Of a DNA stretch of 64,000 bases, positions 9,385 through 18,009 are shown piece after piece. The stretch is taken from NCBI GenBank assembly GCA_963828015.1, contig CAWHCD010000006.1, positions 744,001 through 808,000 of the forward strand, written 5' to 3'. The notes beneath the pieces were generated by a model that saw only the letters and a program-made list of their open reading frames with translations, made no database searches and was not told where the DNA came from. The number at the start of each line of letters is the position of its first letter. Position 1 is the first letter of the stretch. A program made the position numbers and the translations under genes. Source of the DNA: CAVPUA01 sp963828015. GTDB lineage: Bacteria > Actinomycetota > Actinomycetes > Mycobacteriales > Jatrophihabitantaceae.

Positions 9385-9461
9385 CGGGCTGTGGCGCAGC
9401 TTGGTAGCGCACCTGACTGGGGGTCAGGGGGTCGCAGGTTCAAATCCTGTCAGCCCGACCA
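9385..9461 (+). tRNA. tRNA-Pro (GGG anticodon)
   Basis: A full cloverleaf is visible. The acceptor stem CGGGCTG (9385-9391) pairs with CAGCCCG (9451-9457). The anticodon stem CCTGA/TCAGG encloses the loop CTGGGGG, giving anticodon GGG, which reads CCC. The T loop is GGTTCAAATCC. The discriminator A and a genomically encoded CCA end the gene at 9461. Confidence 0.96.
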
Positions 9462-9553
9462 GAACGCCTTCTCTGGCGATGCCGGTCGGCCGGGCCGTGA
9501 GTGACTGACACCTCACAGAGTGAGCCACGTGTTACAGCGGTTATACGTAAAGG

Positions 9554-9583
9554 TTGAGTTCCTCGTTAAGAACGCGCTAAGAT
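9554..9583 (+). promoter_or_regulatory. Likely promoter of the FG-GAP secreted protein
   Basis: TTGAGT at 9554-9559 and TAAGAT at 9578-9583 with an 18-base spacer, 38 bases before the ATG at 9622. The surrounding 160-base gap after the tRNA is visibly more AT-rich than the genes. Confidence 0.5.
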
Positions 9584-9621
9584 TCGCGCTCTCGCTACTC
9601 TGAGCAACGATCGGGAACCTC

Positions 9622-10650
9622 ATGAAACTTGTAACACACGCCGCCGTCCGGCGCGTCGTCGCCGGATTGGCGACGGTGGCGCTGGCCTGCACGGTGGTAG
9701 TCGAAGCGACACCCGCCGGCGCCACGCCGATCTCGCCACCGGTTGCGCGTCCGGTGGTGGTCAACGGCTCCCCGGTGCCCACCGCCAGTTCCGCGGTGCC
9801 GGTAGTCGGCTATTTCGACAATGACAAGTACCTTGACATTGTTGCGGTCGGAACGTCGGGAGTCATCTCCGCGCTGTCGAGTGGCGTGCACTTCCCTGAC
9901 ACGGGACCGTTCTACGGCTCGATCAAAACCGTCGCCGCTGATATCAACGGTGACGGTTTGGACGACCTCGTCGCCATAAACAAGGACTCGGTGTGGGTGA
10001 TGTACTCGACCGGCCTCGGGTTCAGTGCGCCGACCCCGTTGTCCACCAACACGCCGTTCTACGGTTCGGTGACCACGGTGGCCGCCGATGTCAACGGTGA
10101 CGGCATGGCAGACCTGGTTGCCGTCAACAACGGTTCGGTATGGGTGGCGATTTCGAACGGGTCCGGCTTCGCCGCTCCCGTCCCGTGGTCGGGTACGCCG
10201 TTCTACGGATCTAAGACCACCCTCGTGGCCGATCTCAACAATGACGGCGCGGCCGATCTGATCGCCGTCAACGCCGGGTCGACCTGGGTGAGCCTGTCCA
10301 CGAAGAGCGGCTTCGCCACCCCGGTCCTGTGGTCGGGTACGCCGTTCTACGGATCGATCACCACCGAGGCCGCTGATGTCAACGGTGACGGCAACACCGA
10401 TCTGCTCGCGGTCAACGGCAGCTCAACCTACGTGATGCTCTCGCACGGAACCGGTTTCGACGCCCCGGCGCAGTGGTCCTCGGGCGCGTTCTACGGCACC
10501 GTCGCGAACACTGTCGGTGATACCGATGGTGATGGCAATGACGATCCGATCGCCATCAACCCCGACTTCGAATGGGTTATGCCCTCAAGTGGGACAGCCC
10601 CGTTCGGGGCCTCAACGGTCTGGGAATGCGGGTGCGAGACCGAAGGCTAG
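9622..10650 (+). CDS. Secreted FG-GAP/VCBS repeat protein
   Basis: A 342-residue exported protein. A signal peptide (basic MKLVTHAAVRR, hydrophobic core, cleavage near AGA-TP at about residue 36) is followed by at least five repeats of about 55 residues. Each carries a calcium-binding-like loop of the type DxNGDGxxDLxAV: DINGDGLDDLVAI, DVNGDGMADLVAV, DLNNDGAADLIAV, DVNGDGNTDLLAV and DTDGDGNDDPIAI. An incomplete first unit is YFDNDKYLDIVAV. Such repeats usually build a beta-propeller on the cell surface. No catalytic domain is present, so binding or scaffolding is the likely role. Confidence 0.88.
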   Translation: MKLVTHAAVRRVVAGLATVALACTVVVEATPAGATPISPPVARPVVVNGSPVPTASSAVPVVGYFDNDKYLDIVAVGTSGVISALSSGVHFPDTGPFYGSIKTVAADINGDGLDDLVAINKDSVWVMYSTGLGFSAPTPLSTNTPFYGSVTTVAADVNGDGMADLVAVNNGSVWVAISNGSGFAAPVPWSGTPFYGSKTTLVADLNNDGAADLIAVNAGSTWVSLSTKSGFATPVLWSGTPFYGSITTEAADVNGDGNTDLLAVNGSSTYVMLSHGTGFDAPAQWSSGAFYGTVANTVGDTDGDGNDDPIAINPDFEWVMPSSGTAPFGASTVWECGCETEG

Positions 10651-10671
10651 GCGTTTCTCGGTAGGAGCAAG

Positions 10672-10708
10672 GCAGAGGCCCCGACGGTCCGTCCGTCGGG
10701 GCCTCTGC
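10672..10708. terminator. Bidirectional intrinsic terminator-like hairpin
   Basis: A perfect 16-bp inverted repeat (arms 10672-10687 and 10693-10708, starting GCAGAGGCCCCGACGG) with a 5-base loop. It lies between the convergent FG-GAP and beta-helix genes. There is no clear T-tract on either side, which is common in GC-rich actinomycetes. Confidence 0.8.
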
Positions 10709-10746
10709 GATCCGCCAGCAAGGGACGGGCGGGCGCCGTCGTCGGC

Positions 10747-13440
10747 TCAGAAGGCCCCGAGGTGTTGGGTGCCCGCGGCCACGCCGAGCGCCGCGGCGAC
10801 ATCGGCGCTGAGCGGACGGGCAACGGCGGCCTGCGTGGACAGATAGCTGGCCATGGCGGTGATCGCGGTGGCGGTCGGCGTCTGGGCGTTGACCCAGGCC
10901 TGGCCGACCCCGGCGGCGAAGTCGGCCGGTGTCTGGTAGTTCGCGACCGTGACGTTGTCCGATCCACCCCAACCCACCATCGTCGGTTGCGACCCGGTGT
11001 CCTTGTGCGTGAACAGGTTGCCCTCGACGTCGAGGTTCATCGAACTGGCCGGGCGATTGGTGCTCTTGTCCAGCACGTAGAACTGGAACATCCCCCCGGG
11101 GGAATCGGCGAACACGTTGTTCTGCACGGTCTCATTGCGGATCAGCCAGGGGTTCGATGCCGACGCCGCGATACTTGGCCCCTCGGTGGAATGCCCCGGC
11201 ACGTAGCGATCGTCCTGGGTCAGCCCGATGCCCCACGTGGAGTTGTTGTAGACGGTGTTGTTGATGATCTTCACGTCGCCCGTGTCGAACATCGTGATGC
11301 CCTCTTGGAAGCCGGAGATCACGTTGCCGGCCACGATGCCGGAGTCCGACAACTCGTTCATGATCCCGGTGGTCGCGTCTTTGCCGCGGGTGCCGTCGGA
11401 GGTCACGACGTTGTCGACGATCGTGAAGTTCGTCGTGTTCTGGTCCGTCCAGATACCGTCGGTGCGCTGGTTGTTCTTGACGACGTTGCCCCGAATCACT
11501 AAGCCATTGACGGTGGACACCTTGATTCCTGCGGCCGCGGGGAAGCCATTGAAGTGATGGGTGTTGTTGGCGCTGAGCTCGGAGTATTGGATGGTCTGAT
11601 TCGTTATCACTGGGCCCCCGGTACCGATTTCGATACCCGACATGCCGTTGCGGTCCGCGGTGACGTGGTCGATGAGGTTGCCGCCCTGGCTCAGGTTGAT
11701 CCCGACTACCGCGTTGTCGACGACGACCAGGTTCTGGAACGTGCTGCGCCCGGTCGAACCGCCCTCGTAGATCGTGCCCATCTGCGGCATCGAGGTGGCG
11801 TAACGCTCGACGCCGAAGCCGCGCAGGGTGACCGAGCCGGCGATCGTGATCGCGGACTGCAGGTCGCTGGCGCGCAGCTCGTGCCCGTTCGGGTTGCTGC
11901 CGATCGTCAGGGTCTGATTGCCGTAGTTGACCGCGAACTGGCCCGGGCCTGGTGTGCCGGAGACCAGCTGCAGCAGCGAGCCGTCCAGGAACACCTGGTC
12001 CGGATGGGACGCCAGGGGGTAGGCCGGGTCGATGAAGGTCTGATCCGTACCCCCGAAGCTAAAGCCGATAGAGGAATCGAACTGCGACGTCCAGCCGCTG
12101 TGGACCCAGGTACTGCCCTGCTGGGTCCAGCCGGAGACGACACTTGATCCGTCGAGCCAGACGGCCTCATTCGGATAGGACTGGATGGTGATTCCGATGC
12201 CGGAGATGAACGCGCTCTGGTGGTAGGTGCCACCGCGCAGCACGATTGTGCCGTTGGTCGGCAGCCGGTTCAGGGCGGTCTGGATCGTGGCGAACGGCGC
12301 CGACTGCGTACCGGTGCCGGAGGAGTCCGATCCGTTGGTGGCGACGAAGACTGCACCGCTGGGAACCGGGTAGGAGGTAGTCCCCACGGGTGCCGAACCG
12401 GCCGTGCCCGGGGAGGTAACCGGCGCGGCTGGAGTGCTCACAGCCGGAGTCGCACTACTGGATGTCGGCGTCGACGCGGGGCTCGTCGGCGCGGCCGCAC
12501 TGCTACTCGGCGTCGGCGTCGGGATGGGCGACAGCGAGCTGACCGCGTTGGTCGGAGCGACGGGGGCAGCCGAGGACTTCGCGTTGAGCGAGTACGCGAC
12601 GAACGACTCGAAACGCGTGGTGATCGGAGCGCTCGATCCGCTCTCGGTGTAGTTCATGACACCGACCCCACCGGACGCGGTCAACTGCCGGCCCTGATCG
12701 GCATCGGTGGTGGCCACCTGCCAGTCAGGCACGGTGGTACCGACGAGCCAGGTGCGAGCGACGACAATTGGTCCCTTGCTGGAGTTCGCCACGGCCATTT
12801 CGACGTGGTACGTCTCACCGGCAGTGAGGGTGAACGGCGCCAGCACATTGGCGAGCAGGGCCTGCACATTGCCGGCGTTGACCCGCTGAATCGTCAGGGT
12901 GGTCCGCCCATTGGGCTGGACGTAGTCGAACACCTGATAGGCCGAGCCGTCCGAGCCCACCCGAGCCTGCAGGCCGGGGTAGGCGCCGAAGGCCGAACTC
13001 GGCGGCGCAGTCGGCAGGCTGATGGTCGCTTGCACGTCGACGTCGGCGGCCTGCGCGGCCGGCAACGAAGCCAGCGTGCCGGTGCCGGGGGCGAGGACGT
13101 CGACGAGACCGTAGCTGCCCTGATCGCTCACGGCGGTCGGCTCGCCAAGGTCATTCCAGCTACCGCCGAGATCGGCGGTACCGAAGCCGGGAGCCGTACG
13201 CGTGAAGTAGTCCGCCGCCAGGGGCGCGGTGTTGAACTGATCGGACAGGGTCGAGGCAATGGGCGCGTCGGCCTGCGCCGCGCCGGTCAGTAAGTGGAAG
13301 GTCAGAAACGAGGCGGCCAGGCCCAGGACCGTGAACAGGGTCCGGGCCTTGGCCTTCGAGGGGGACGCGTGGCGGGCCTTCTGGTGCGTATGGGGGCGGT
13401 GAGGTTTTAGCGCTTTGTGTTGAGGCACCGGGGGAGTCAA
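10747..13440 (-). CDS. Large secreted right-handed parallel beta-helix protein
   Basis: An 897-residue exported protein. A long basic N-region of about 33 residues precedes a hydrophobic signal core, with a likely cut after AAQA near residue 57. Residues about 60-285 form a beta-rich domain resembling a carbohydrate-binding lectin fold. A Pro/Ser/Thr/Ala linker spans about 290-350. The rest starts VFVATNGSDSSGTG, as in DUF1565/pectate-lyase-like beta-helices, with many N-rich turns (NTVYNNSTWGIG, VVKNNQRTDGIW). It may bind or cleave a polysaccharide; substrate unknown. The TTG start at 13440 lacks an obvious ribosome binding site, and GTG 13428 is possible. Confidence 0.82.
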   Translation of the reverse strand: MTPPVPQHKALKPHRPHTHQKARHASPSKAKARTLFTVLGLAASFLTFHLLTGAAQADAPIASTLSDQFNTAPLAADYFTRTAPGFGTADLGGSWNDLGEPTAVSDQGSYGLVDVLAPGTGTLASLPAAQAADVDVQATISLPTAPPSSAFGAYPGLQARVGSDGSAYQVFDYVQPNGRTTLTIQRVNAGNVQALLANVLAPFTLTAGETYHVEMAVANSSKGPIVVARTWLVGTTVPDWQVATTDADQGRQLTASGGVGVMNYTESGSSAPITTRFESFVAYSLNAKSSAAPVAPTNAVSSLSPIPTPTPSSSAAAPTSPASTPTSSSATPAVSTPAAPVTSPGTAGSAPVGTTSYPVPSGAVFVATNGSDSSGTGTQSAPFATIQTALNRLPTNGTIVLRGGTYHQSAFISGIGITIQSYPNEAVWLDGSSVVSGWTQQGSTWVHSGWTSQFDSSIGFSFGGTDQTFIDPAYPLASHPDQVFLDGSLLQLVSGTPGPGQFAVNYGNQTLTIGSNPNGHELRASDLQSAITIAGSVTLRGFGVERYATSMPQMGTIYEGGSTGRSTFQNLVVVDNAVVGINLSQGGNLIDHVTADRNGMSGIEIGTGGPVITNQTIQYSELSANNTHHFNGFPAAAGIKVSTVNGLVIRGNVVKNNQRTDGIWTDQNTTNFTIVDNVVTSDGTRGKDATTGIMNELSDSGIVAGNVISGFQEGITMFDTGDVKIINNTVYNNSTWGIGLTQDDRYVPGHSTEGPSIAASASNPWLIRNETVQNNVFADSPGGMFQFYVLDKSTNRPASSMNLDVEGNLFTHKDTGSQPTMVGWGGSDNVTVANYQTPADFAAGVGQAWVNAQTPTATAITAMASYLSTQAAVARPLSADVAAALGVAAGTQHLGAF

Positions 13441-13585
13441 CCAGAAAAGTGTGTTAAACCGGGATCAGTTGACTCACGGTAGCGAGGCCTTACCCGGGCG
13501 CGGTTGGGCCTTCATTTGAGACGTCACGCCTAAACTGGGGAACGTCCGCAGCGGGCGATTCCTCGAAGTAACGGCAGGTAGCGCA

Positions 13586-14185
13586 GTGAGCCGGGCAGAC
13601 GTTCCAGCGCGGTCAGAGCCCCGCGACGCGGGAGTTTTCACGGTTCCCAACGCGCTGTCGGTGCTGCGTCTGTTGGGCGTGCCGCTGTTCCTCTGGCTGC
13701 TGCTCGGCCCGCAGGACGATGTCCTGGCGATCATCGTGTTGGGTGTGTCGGGGTTCACGGACTGGCTCGACGGAGTGTTAGCGCGGCGGTGGAACCAGCA
13801 GTCCCACATCGGCGCGTTGTTGGACCCGCTGGCCGATCGGCTCTACATACTGGCCACGCTCATCGGACTCGTGTTGCGCAACATCATCCCTTGGGAGCTG
13901 GCGGCGATCCTCGTGTTGCGGGACCTGTTGCTGTTGCTGATGGTGACTGGACTACGCCACCGCGGATACACTGCCCTGCCTGTGCACTACCTCGGTAAGG
14001 CGGCGACATTCTCGCTGCTCTACGCCTTTCCGCTCTTGCTGATCGGCACCGGCGACACCACCCTGGCCCACATCGCCAAGCCGATCGCCTGGGCCTTCAC
14101 GATCTGGGGCACCGCGTTGTATCTGTGGGCCGGCGTCATCTATTACATCCAATACCGCGAGCTCATGCGCCGGGAGCCGGCATGA
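13586..14185 (+). CDS. pgsA: CDP-alcohol phosphatidyltransferase, PgsA type
   Basis: An integral membrane phospholipid synthase, probably phosphatidylglycerophosphate synthase. The 199-residue protein has the family motif D-G-x2-A-R-x8-9-G-x3-D-x3-D, visible from DGVLARRWN through GALLDPLADR, and about five hydrophobic helices. GTG 13586 is the start. It heads the pgsA, DUF881, sbp, DUF881, gcvH block known from Rv1822 onward; the substrate assignment rests on that synteny. Confidence 0.87.
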   Translation: MSRADVPARSEPRDAGVFTVPNALSVLRLLGVPLFLWLLLGPQDDVLAIIVLGVSGFTDWLDGVLARRWNQQSHIGALLDPLADRLYILATLIGLVLRNIIPWELAAILVLRDLLLLLMVTGLRHRGYTALPVHYLGKAATFSLLYAFPLLLIGTGDTTLAHIAKPIAWAFTIWGTALYLWAGVIYYIQYRELMRREPA

Positions 14186-15075
14186 GCTCGCCGAACAGCG
14201 CGGCCGGAGCGTCGACGACCGGGCCGGCCCTGCTGTCCGAGCTCGTCAACGACACGCTCGATCCGGGATATGCCGCCGCCGCGGCGCGTCGTGGCGGTCG
14301 GCCGGAAGCGGCCTCTTGGCCGGCCCGCACCCTGACCGCGCTCGCCGCGGCGCTCATCGGGTTCACGCTGGTGGTGGCCTGGACCCATCAGAATCGCTCG
14401 GCACCGGAGAGCACGAAGGTGCACAACGCGCTGGTCACCCAGGTTCGGCAGGCCGAGTCGGCCGGGAACTCCTTGGATGCGCGCGAGCGAGCCCTGGATG
14501 CTCAGGTGCAGGCACTGCGCAACTCAGCACTCGGCACCGCGCAGTCGGCTGATTTGTCTCTGGCCCAGCTCCTCGCGGGAACCGTGGCCGTGAAGGGTCC
14601 GGGCCTGCAGGTCAGCCTCGGTGAGCCCAAGGCCAGCGCTACGGCCACGCCGAAGTTCCGTGCGGGCAGTGTGCCGATCACCGCGGTGTCGGCACTTTCT
14701 GACCGTGACGTCAGCAGTGTGGTGAACCAACTGTGGAGCGCCGGGGCGGAAGCGATGACCGTCAACAACGTGCGGCTGACCCCGACGTCGGCCATCCGTT
14801 TCGCCGGCGAGGCGGTCCTGATCGACTTTCAACCGATCACCGAGCCCTACGTCATCCGTGCGATCGGGGACGCCAATGCCCTCGATACCGGCTTTGCCAG
14901 CAGCGACGTGGCCAGTCGTTATCAGACCCTGTCGAGTGCGGGCAGGATCACCTTCAGCTTTGCCGAGGAGAAGTCGTTGAACCTGCCGGCCAGCGCGGCC
15001 CTTACCCTGCAGCACGCCACGTCAGGCAGCTCCGCCACGCCGACGCCGACGCCGACCGGTCAGGCGACGCGATGA
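14182..15075 (+). CDS. DUF881 family membrane-anchored protein (first copy)
   Basis: A 297-residue protein with one transmembrane segment near residues 52-70 (LTALAAALIGFTLVVAW). A short coiled coil follows (QVRQAESAGNSLDARERALDAQVQ region) and then the extracellular DUF881 domain. It ends in a Thr/Pro-rich tail. It overlaps pgsA and sbp through ATGA junctions. Function is unknown; the DUF881-sbp-DUF881 triplet is conserved next to cell-division and metabolic genes in actinobacteria and Firmicutes. Confidence 0.85.
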   Translation: MSSPNSAAGASTTGPALLSELVNDTLDPGYAAAAARRGGRPEAASWPARTLTALAAALIGFTLVVAWTHQNRSAPESTKVHNALVTQVRQAESAGNSLDARERALDAQVQALRNSALGTAQSADLSLAQLLAGTVAVKGPGLQVSLGEPKASATATPKFRAGSVPITAVSALSDRDVSSVVNQLWSAGAEAMTVNNVRLTPTSAIRFAGEAVLIDFQPITEPYVIRAIGDANALDTGFASSDVASRYQTLSSAGRITFSFAEEKSLNLPASAALTLQHATSGSSATPTPTPTGQATR

Positions 15076-15404
15076 TCGCCGCGATCGCCCTAGCCATCGG
15101 CATCATCGCCGGGTTGATCCTGCAACCCAAGGTGCCGGTCTCGCTCGAGCCCTACCTCCCGATTGCCGTTGTGGCGGCGCTCGATGCCGTGTTCGGTGGA
15201 GTCCGCGCCCGCTTGGACGGCATCTTCGATTCCAAGGTCTTCGTGGTCTCTTTCGTCTCCAACGTGGTGGTGGCCGCCCTGATCGTCTTCCTCGGAGACA
15301 AGCTGGGTGTGGGCAGCGAGCTCTCGACCGCCGTGGTGGTGGTGCTGGGGATCCGGATCTTCAGCAACGCCGCCGCCATCAGACGACACCTCTTCCACGC
15401 ATGA
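15072..15404 (+). CDS. sbp: Small basic membrane protein Sbp (DUF1290)
   Basis: 110 residues with three hydrophobic helices: MIAAIALAIGIIAGLIL, LPIAVVAALDAVFGGV and FVSNVVVAALIVFLGD. The conserved ending is LGIRIFSNAAAIRRHLF. It sits between two DUF881 genes and overlaps both by 4 bases, so the three products probably form one membrane assembly. Biochemical role unknown. Confidence 0.88.
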   Translation: MIAAIALAIGIIAGLILQPKVPVSLEPYLPIAVVAALDAVFGGVRARLDGIFDSKVFVVSFVSNVVVAALIVFLGDKLGVGSELSTAVVVVLGIRIFSNAAAIRRHLFHA

Positions 15405-16162
15405 GCCAGCAACCCCCACCCGAATCGGAATCGGCCTCACCAGAGCCGGAGACCGAGCCGACGCGACCGTTCGGGCGCTGGCGTCATCGCCGCGCGACGG
15501 CCCTCATCGGCGTGCTACTGGCCTTGCTGGGCTTCGGAATAGCCGTTCAGCTCAAGTCGCAATCGGTCGACAAGCTCACCGGGCTGCGCGATCAGGACCT
15601 GATCGCCATCCTCGATGACCAGAACTCCCGCTCAGACCGCCTGCAGGACCAGATTGCCGCGTTGCAGACCACCGAGCAGCAGCTCAAGGCCAGTGGCAAT
15701 CGCGATGCCGTGGCCCAGCAGCAGGCCGAGCAGCAGAGCCAGGCTCTGGCCATCCTGCTCGGCACGGTCCCGGCCACCGGCCCCGGGGTCACGATCGTCA
15801 TCGCCGATCCGCAGCACAAGCTCGGAGCCGAAGACCTCCTCGATGTGATCGAGGAACTACGCGGCGCGGGGGCCGAGGCGATCCAGTTCGGGCCGGTCCG
15901 TGTCAGCACGTCGAGCGCGTTCACGGCCACCAGCAACGGCACGGGGGTGATGCTCGACGGCCAGATCCTGACCGCGCCGTACACGGTGGTGGCCATCGGC
16001 GACGCCCAGACCCTGCAGACGGCGTTGGAGATCCCCGGCGGGGTTGCCGCAACCGTTCGCGCCGATGGCGGAACGGCCACGATCACCCAGCAGAGCCGGG
16101 TCGACATCACCGCACTGCGCAGTATCTCCACACCCCGCTACGCGAAGCCGGCCGGCCGGTAA
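15401..16162 (+). CDS. DUF881 family membrane-anchored protein (second copy)
   Basis: A 253-residue paralogue of the first DUF881 protein, with an acidic N-terminal cytoplasmic stretch, one membrane helix (ALIGVLLALLGFGIAVQL) and a strong coiled coil rich in Gln (DRLQDQIAALQTTEQQLK onward). The DUF881 core has GPGVTIVIADPQHK and ELRGAGAEAIQ. The stop is only 11 bases before gcvH. Confidence 0.86.
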   Translation: MSQQPPPESESASPEPETEPTRPFGRWRHRRATALIGVLLALLGFGIAVQLKSQSVDKLTGLRDQDLIAILDDQNSRSDRLQDQIAALQTTEQQLKASGNRDAVAQQQAEQQSQALAILLGTVPATGPGVTIVIADPQHKLGAEDLLDVIEELRGAGAEAIQFGPVRVSTSSAFTATSNGTGVMLDGQILTAPYTVVAIGDAQTLQTALEIPGGVAATVRADGGTATITQQSRVDITALRSISTPRYAKPAGR

Positions 16163-16173
16163 GGTCTGCGGAC

Positions 16174-16554
16174 ATGGCCCTCGTTCCTGACAATCTGAAG
16201 TACACCGCCGAGCACGAGTGGGTGCGGGTCGAGGGGGACAAGGCCCGCGTCGGGATTACCGACTTCGCCCAGCAGGCGCTCGGCGATGTCGTGTATGTGT
16301 CCTTGCCCGCGGTCGGTGACAGCACGCGCAGCGGACAGGCGTTGGGCGAGGTCGAGTCGACCAAGAGCGTGTCCGATCTCTATGCACCGCTCTCGGGCAT
16401 CGTCAGTGCCCGCAACGAGGAACTGGAGTCGCGGCCGGAGTTGATCAACAGCGACCCCTACGGGGATGGTTGGATCGTCGAGATCGAGCTCGGTGATTCC
16501 GCCGAGGTCGCCGACCTGCTCGACTCAGCCGCGTACGCCACACTGTCCACCTGA
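16174..16554 (+). CDS. gcvH: Glycine cleavage system H protein
   Basis: The lipoyl carrier of the glycine cleavage complex, shuttling the aminomethyl group between GcvP and GcvT. It has 126 residues, with the lipoylated lysine at Lys64 in GEVESTKSVSDLYAP. An AAGG ribosome binding site overlaps the upstream stop codon. No riboswitch is visible here, unlike gcvP 3 kb downstream. gcvT is not in this window. Confidence 0.96.
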   Translation: MALVPDNLKYTAEHEWVRVEGDKARVGITDFAQQALGDVVYVSLPAVGDSTRSGQALGEVESTKSVSDLYAPLSGIVSARNEELESRPELINSDPYGDGWIVEIELGDSAEVADLLDSAAYATLST

Positions 16555-16596
16555 CCGGTAGCGCGCAAGGCCAACGGGGTCGATCTCGACCTTCGA

Positions 16597-16626
16597 TTGA
16601 CCCTCGCGCGCGGCGCAAACTAGGCT
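16597..16626 (+). promoter_or_regulatory. Likely sigma-A promoter of the FHA protein gene
   Basis: TTGACC (16597-16602), an 18-base spacer and TAGGCT (16621-16626). Predicted transcription begins near 16633, ahead of the AAGAAAGG ribosome binding site, so the gene can be expressed apart from gcvH. Confidence 0.6.
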
Positions 16627-16677
16627 CGCGCGCAAGCGCAATCTTGCTCAATGGAACTGAAGAAAGGCGATTGCCGA

Positions 16678-17193
16678 GTGTTCTGCACCGCGTGTGGCAC
16701 CGAGAACGCTCCCGGTAATCGCTTCTGCGCCAACTGCGGCACCGCGCTGCCCGAGACGTCGTACTCGCCCACGCCGGATGCCACCAGCGTGATCACCGCT
16801 GCACCGGCGGCCGGGCTGCCGGACGGCGACCTCGACTTCTCCCCTGAGGCTCATCAGGGTGCCGTCGATGCGTTGGCACCCGGGTCGGCCCTGCTGGTGG
16901 TCAAGCGCGGCCCGAACGCGGGCAGTCGCTTCCTGCTCGATCAGGATGTGACAACGGCTGGCCGCCACCCCGACAGCGACATCTTCCTCGATGACGTCAC
17001 GGTCTCGCGGCGGCACGCGGAGTTCCGGCGTGAGGGCAACGGCTACGCCGTGCACGATGTCGGTTCGCTCAACGGCACCTACGTCAACCGGGGTCGTATC
17101 GAGCTGGCGCCGCTGGCCGGAGGCGACGAGGTTCAGATCGGCAAGTTCCGGCTGGTCTATCTGACCGCTGCGCGCTCGAGCACGACGTCATGA
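16678..17193 (+). CDS. garA: FHA-domain protein with zinc ribbon, GarA-like
   Basis: A phosphothreonine-binding regulator. In mycobacteria GarA inhibits 2-oxoglutarate-consuming enzymes under control of Ser/Thr kinases. The GTG start at 16678 gives 171 residues; ATG 16651 is in frame, but an AAGAAAGG site 8 bases before the GTG favours the shorter form. The N-terminus is a CTAC/CANC zinc ribbon. The FHA domain follows (AGRHPDSDIFLDDVTVSRRH, then GSLNGTYVNR). A DATSV segment before it recalls the ETTSV phospho-motif of GarA. It overlaps the next MerR gene. Confidence 0.86.
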   Translation: MFCTACGTENAPGNRFCANCGTALPETSYSPTPDATSVITAAPAAGLPDGDLDFSPEAHQGAVDALAPGSALLVVKRGPNAGSRFLLDQDVTTAGRHPDSDIFLDDVTVSRRHAEFRREGNGYAVHDVGSLNGTYVNRGRIELAPLAGGDEVQIGKFRLVYLTAARSSTTS

Positions 17194-17930
17194 CCGCCGC
17201 CAAGGCCGCACCGGCGCCCCGCAGCGGCGGAGTATCCATCGGCGAGGTCCTCTCCCAGCTGCGCGGCGAGTTCAGCGACATCACGATCAGCAAGATCCGC
17301 TTCCTCGAGACCGAGGGCCTGGTGTCCCCGGAGCGGACGCCGTCGGGCTACCGCAAGTTCTCCGCGCAGGACATCGCGCGGCTGCGTTACGTCCTGGCCC
17401 AGCAACGCGACAACTACCTCCCGTTGCGGGTGATCAAGGAGCAGCTCGATGCCATCGACCGAGGGCTCGTGCCCCCCGGCGCGGGCGGCGTGCCCCAGGT
17501 CGCCCACCTCGGTGCCGTCGACGCAGCGCCCACGGCTGATCACTTCCGGTCGGTCAGCCCGTCGATGCGCCTGTCGAGGGAAGAGCTGTTGAACGCCAGC
17601 GGGCTGCGGGCGGACCAACTCAGCGAACTCGAGCAGTTCGGCCTGATCGCCAAGACGCCGGCTGGGCACTACGACGATGACGCGTTGGCGATCGGGCAGG
17701 TTGTGGCCGAGATGGCCCGCTTCGGCCTCGAGGGTCGGCATCTACGCGCCTTCCGCACATTCGCCGACCGTGAGATCGGCCTGTTCACCCAGGTCGTCGG
17801 TCCGATGGCCCGTCAGCGCGACCCCGAGGCCAAGGCCCGGGCCGAGGAGACGGTGCGCGAGTTGGCTGCACTCTCCGTCCGCCTGCACGCCGCGCTCGTC
17901 GCGATCGGGTTGCGCGAAGTCACCAGCTGA
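17190..17930 (+). CDS. ftsR: MerR-family regulator, FtsR-like
   Basis: 246 residues. The N-terminal winged helix-turn-helix with ISKIRFLETEGLVSPER and RKFSAQDIARLRYVLAQQRD is MerR type. The C-terminal half is helical and lacks metal-binding cysteines. Orthologues (Rv1828, Cg1631) activate ftsZ, hence the name; that role is transferred from synteny with the FHA gene, which it overlaps by 4 bases. Confidence 0.85.
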   Translation: MTAAKAAPAPRSGGVSIGEVLSQLRGEFSDITISKIRFLETEGLVSPERTPSGYRKFSAQDIARLRYVLAQQRDNYLPLRVIKEQLDAIDRGLVPPGAGGVPQVAHLGAVDAAPTADHFRSVSPSMRLSREELLNASGLRADQLSELEQFGLIAKTPAGHYDDDALAIGQVVAEMARFGLEGRHLRAFRTFADREIGLFTQVVGPMARQRDPEAKARAEETVRELAALSVRLHAALVAIGLREVTS

Positions 17931-18009
17931 TCTCGCTCCTCGCCCGGCCAGAACGTGTAGCGTCAGATTCGGCTGTTTGAGAGGCCCCGGCAGAGGTGGG
18001 AGGGTGTCG

